Positions 6,912 to 7,721 of a stretch of DNA of 7,721 nucleotides are shown piece by piece. Every line of letters starts with the position of its first letter. Position 1 is the stretch's first letter. This stretch comes from an uncultured Oscillospiraceae bacterium (lineage in GTDB: Bacteria > Bacillota > Clostridia > Oscillospirales > Oscillospiraceae): assembly GCA_934661715.1 (NCBI GenBank), contig CAKUJL010000068.1, positions 1 to 7,721 of the forward strand. Direction: 5' to 3'. The position numbers and the translations under genes were made by a program. Under the pieces are notes generated by a model that was given only the letters and a program-made list of their open reading frames with translations, was not told the origin of the DNA and made no database searches.

Positions 6912-7706
6912 TTACCTCTCTGCCTTGGCAGTGTGAAGCTCACCCTCGCCCTCGCCCATGGTGGGCGCTTTGGCGCCGTTGTAGACCTCGTCGATCTGCT
7001 CCTGCGTGATGGTGCTGGCCGGGCCGTCGAAGACGATCTCGCCTGCGCGGATGCCGATGACGCGGTCGCAGTATTTGAGCGCCAGGTCGACGTGGTGGAT
7101 GTTGAGAAGGATCGAAATTTTGTATTCCTTGTTGATGCGCACGAAGTCCTGCATGACCTGCTTGGCCGTGATGGGGTCAAGGGAGGCCACAGGCTCGTCG
7201 GCCAGGATGATCTTCGGGTTCTGGTTCAGTGTTCTTGCCAGAGCGACGCGCTGCTGCTGGCCGCCGGAGAGCTGGTCGCAGCGGGTATAGGCCTTATCCA
7301 AAATGCCTACCTTGTCCAGACTCTCTAACGCCCGCATCTTCTGTTCCTTTGTAAAAATGCCGAACAGCACCCGGAAAAACGGCATATCCGGCACATCGGC
7401 GGTCAGAACGTTCTTCAGCGCCGTGCTGCGCGAGACGAGGTTGAAGCTCTGGAAGATCATGCCGACCTTGCGGCGATAGCGCCGGAGCTCCTTGCCGCGC
7501 AGCGAGTCTACCGTGACGCCGTCGACGGTCAGCTCACCCTTGGAGATATCGTGCATCCGGTTGATGCAGCGCAGAATGGTCGACTTGCCGGCGCCCGAAA
7601 GGCCGATGATGGCGACGAACTCGCCCTGCTCGATTTGCAGGTTGATGTTCTTCAGCGCCGTGAAGCCGTTTGGATAAGTCTTATACACATTTTTGAATTC
7701 AATCAT
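6912..7706 (-). CDS. phnC: Phosphonate-type ABC transporter ATP-binding protein, PhnC family
   Basis: A complete 264-residue ABC ATPase that would power the PhnE permeases from the cytoplasmic side. All motifs are intact: Walker A GLSGAGKST at 35-43, Q-loop Gln86 in MIFQSFNL, signature LSGGQQQR at 146-153, Walker B IILADE at 167-171/172, D-loop SLDP at 175-178 and switch His204 in LNIHHVDLAL. The NIHHVD form, the long insertion before the signature (about 105-125) and the 2-permease context point to PhnC rather than to amino acid or methionine importers. The C-terminal tail is slightly unusual, with a GEGEGE run at about 253-258. The start at 7706 has only a weak AAGAG upstream at about 7715-7719, which may mean coupling to a gene just beyond the window, most likely phnD. 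Ligand identity is not shown by the ATPase. Confidence 0.94.
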   Translation of the reverse strand: MIEFKNVYKTYPNGFTALKNINLQIEQGEFVAIIGLSGAGKSTILRCINRMHDISKGELTVDGVTVDSLRGKELRRYRRKVGMIFQSFNLVSRSTALKNVLTADVPDMPFFRVLFGIFTKEQKMRALESLDKVGILDKAYTRCDQLSGGQQQRVALARTLNQNPKIILADEPVASLDPITAKQVMQDFVRINKEYKISILLNIHHVDLALKYCDRVIGIRAGEIVFDGPASTITQEQIDEVYNGAKAPTMGEGEGELHTAKAER

Positions 7707-7721
7707 GCTGCGACTCTTTTC

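Overview
The window is 7.7 kb of dense, high-GC bacterial chromosome. It has strong AGGAGG-type ribosome binding sites, short gaps, no stretch over 300 bases without a gene, and no mobile element, CRISPR array or RNA gene that I can see. The gene families (UPF0237 ACT protein plus UPF0210 'PFL-like' protein, a D-cysteine desulfhydrase-type enzyme, and a Firmicute-style phosphonate transporter with two permeases) and the ribosome binding sites suggest a GC-rich anaerobic Firmicute, perhaps an Oscillospiraceae-like gut Clostridium. The taxonomic guess is inference.

Left part (1-2605, plus strand): the 3' end of a small ACT-domain protein (UPF0237) is followed after 9 bases by a complete UPF0210/DUF711 gene. 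A PLP-dependent D-cysteine desulfhydrase family gene follows 42 bases later. The three probably form one transcription unit, which ends at a strong 13-bp hairpin terminator at 2572-2605. The ACT/UPF0210 pair is conserved but of unknown biochemical role. The PLP enzyme has Thr at both positions that separate D-cysteine desulfhydrases from ACC deaminases.

Right part (7706 down to 2608, minus strand): five tightly packed genes converge on the same terminator. In transcription order they are a PhnC-type ATPase, two PhnE-type permeases, a CpdB/UshA-like metallophosphatase (5'-nucleotidase family) with no signal peptide, and an unrecognised 324-residue P-loop NTPase or kinase-like protein. The expected PhnD binding protein is not in the window and would lie just beyond base 7721. 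Together they look like an uptake system for a phosphonate, phosphate ester or related oxyanion, with cytoplasmic nucleotide/phosphoester enzymes attached. No C-P lyase or phosphonatase gene is present here, so the transported substrate is open.

The least explained items are the P-loop protein, the cytoplasmic form of the nucleotidase, and a 10-bp hairpin without a T-tract between the last permease and the nucleotidase. I see no clear evidence of a wholly new system.
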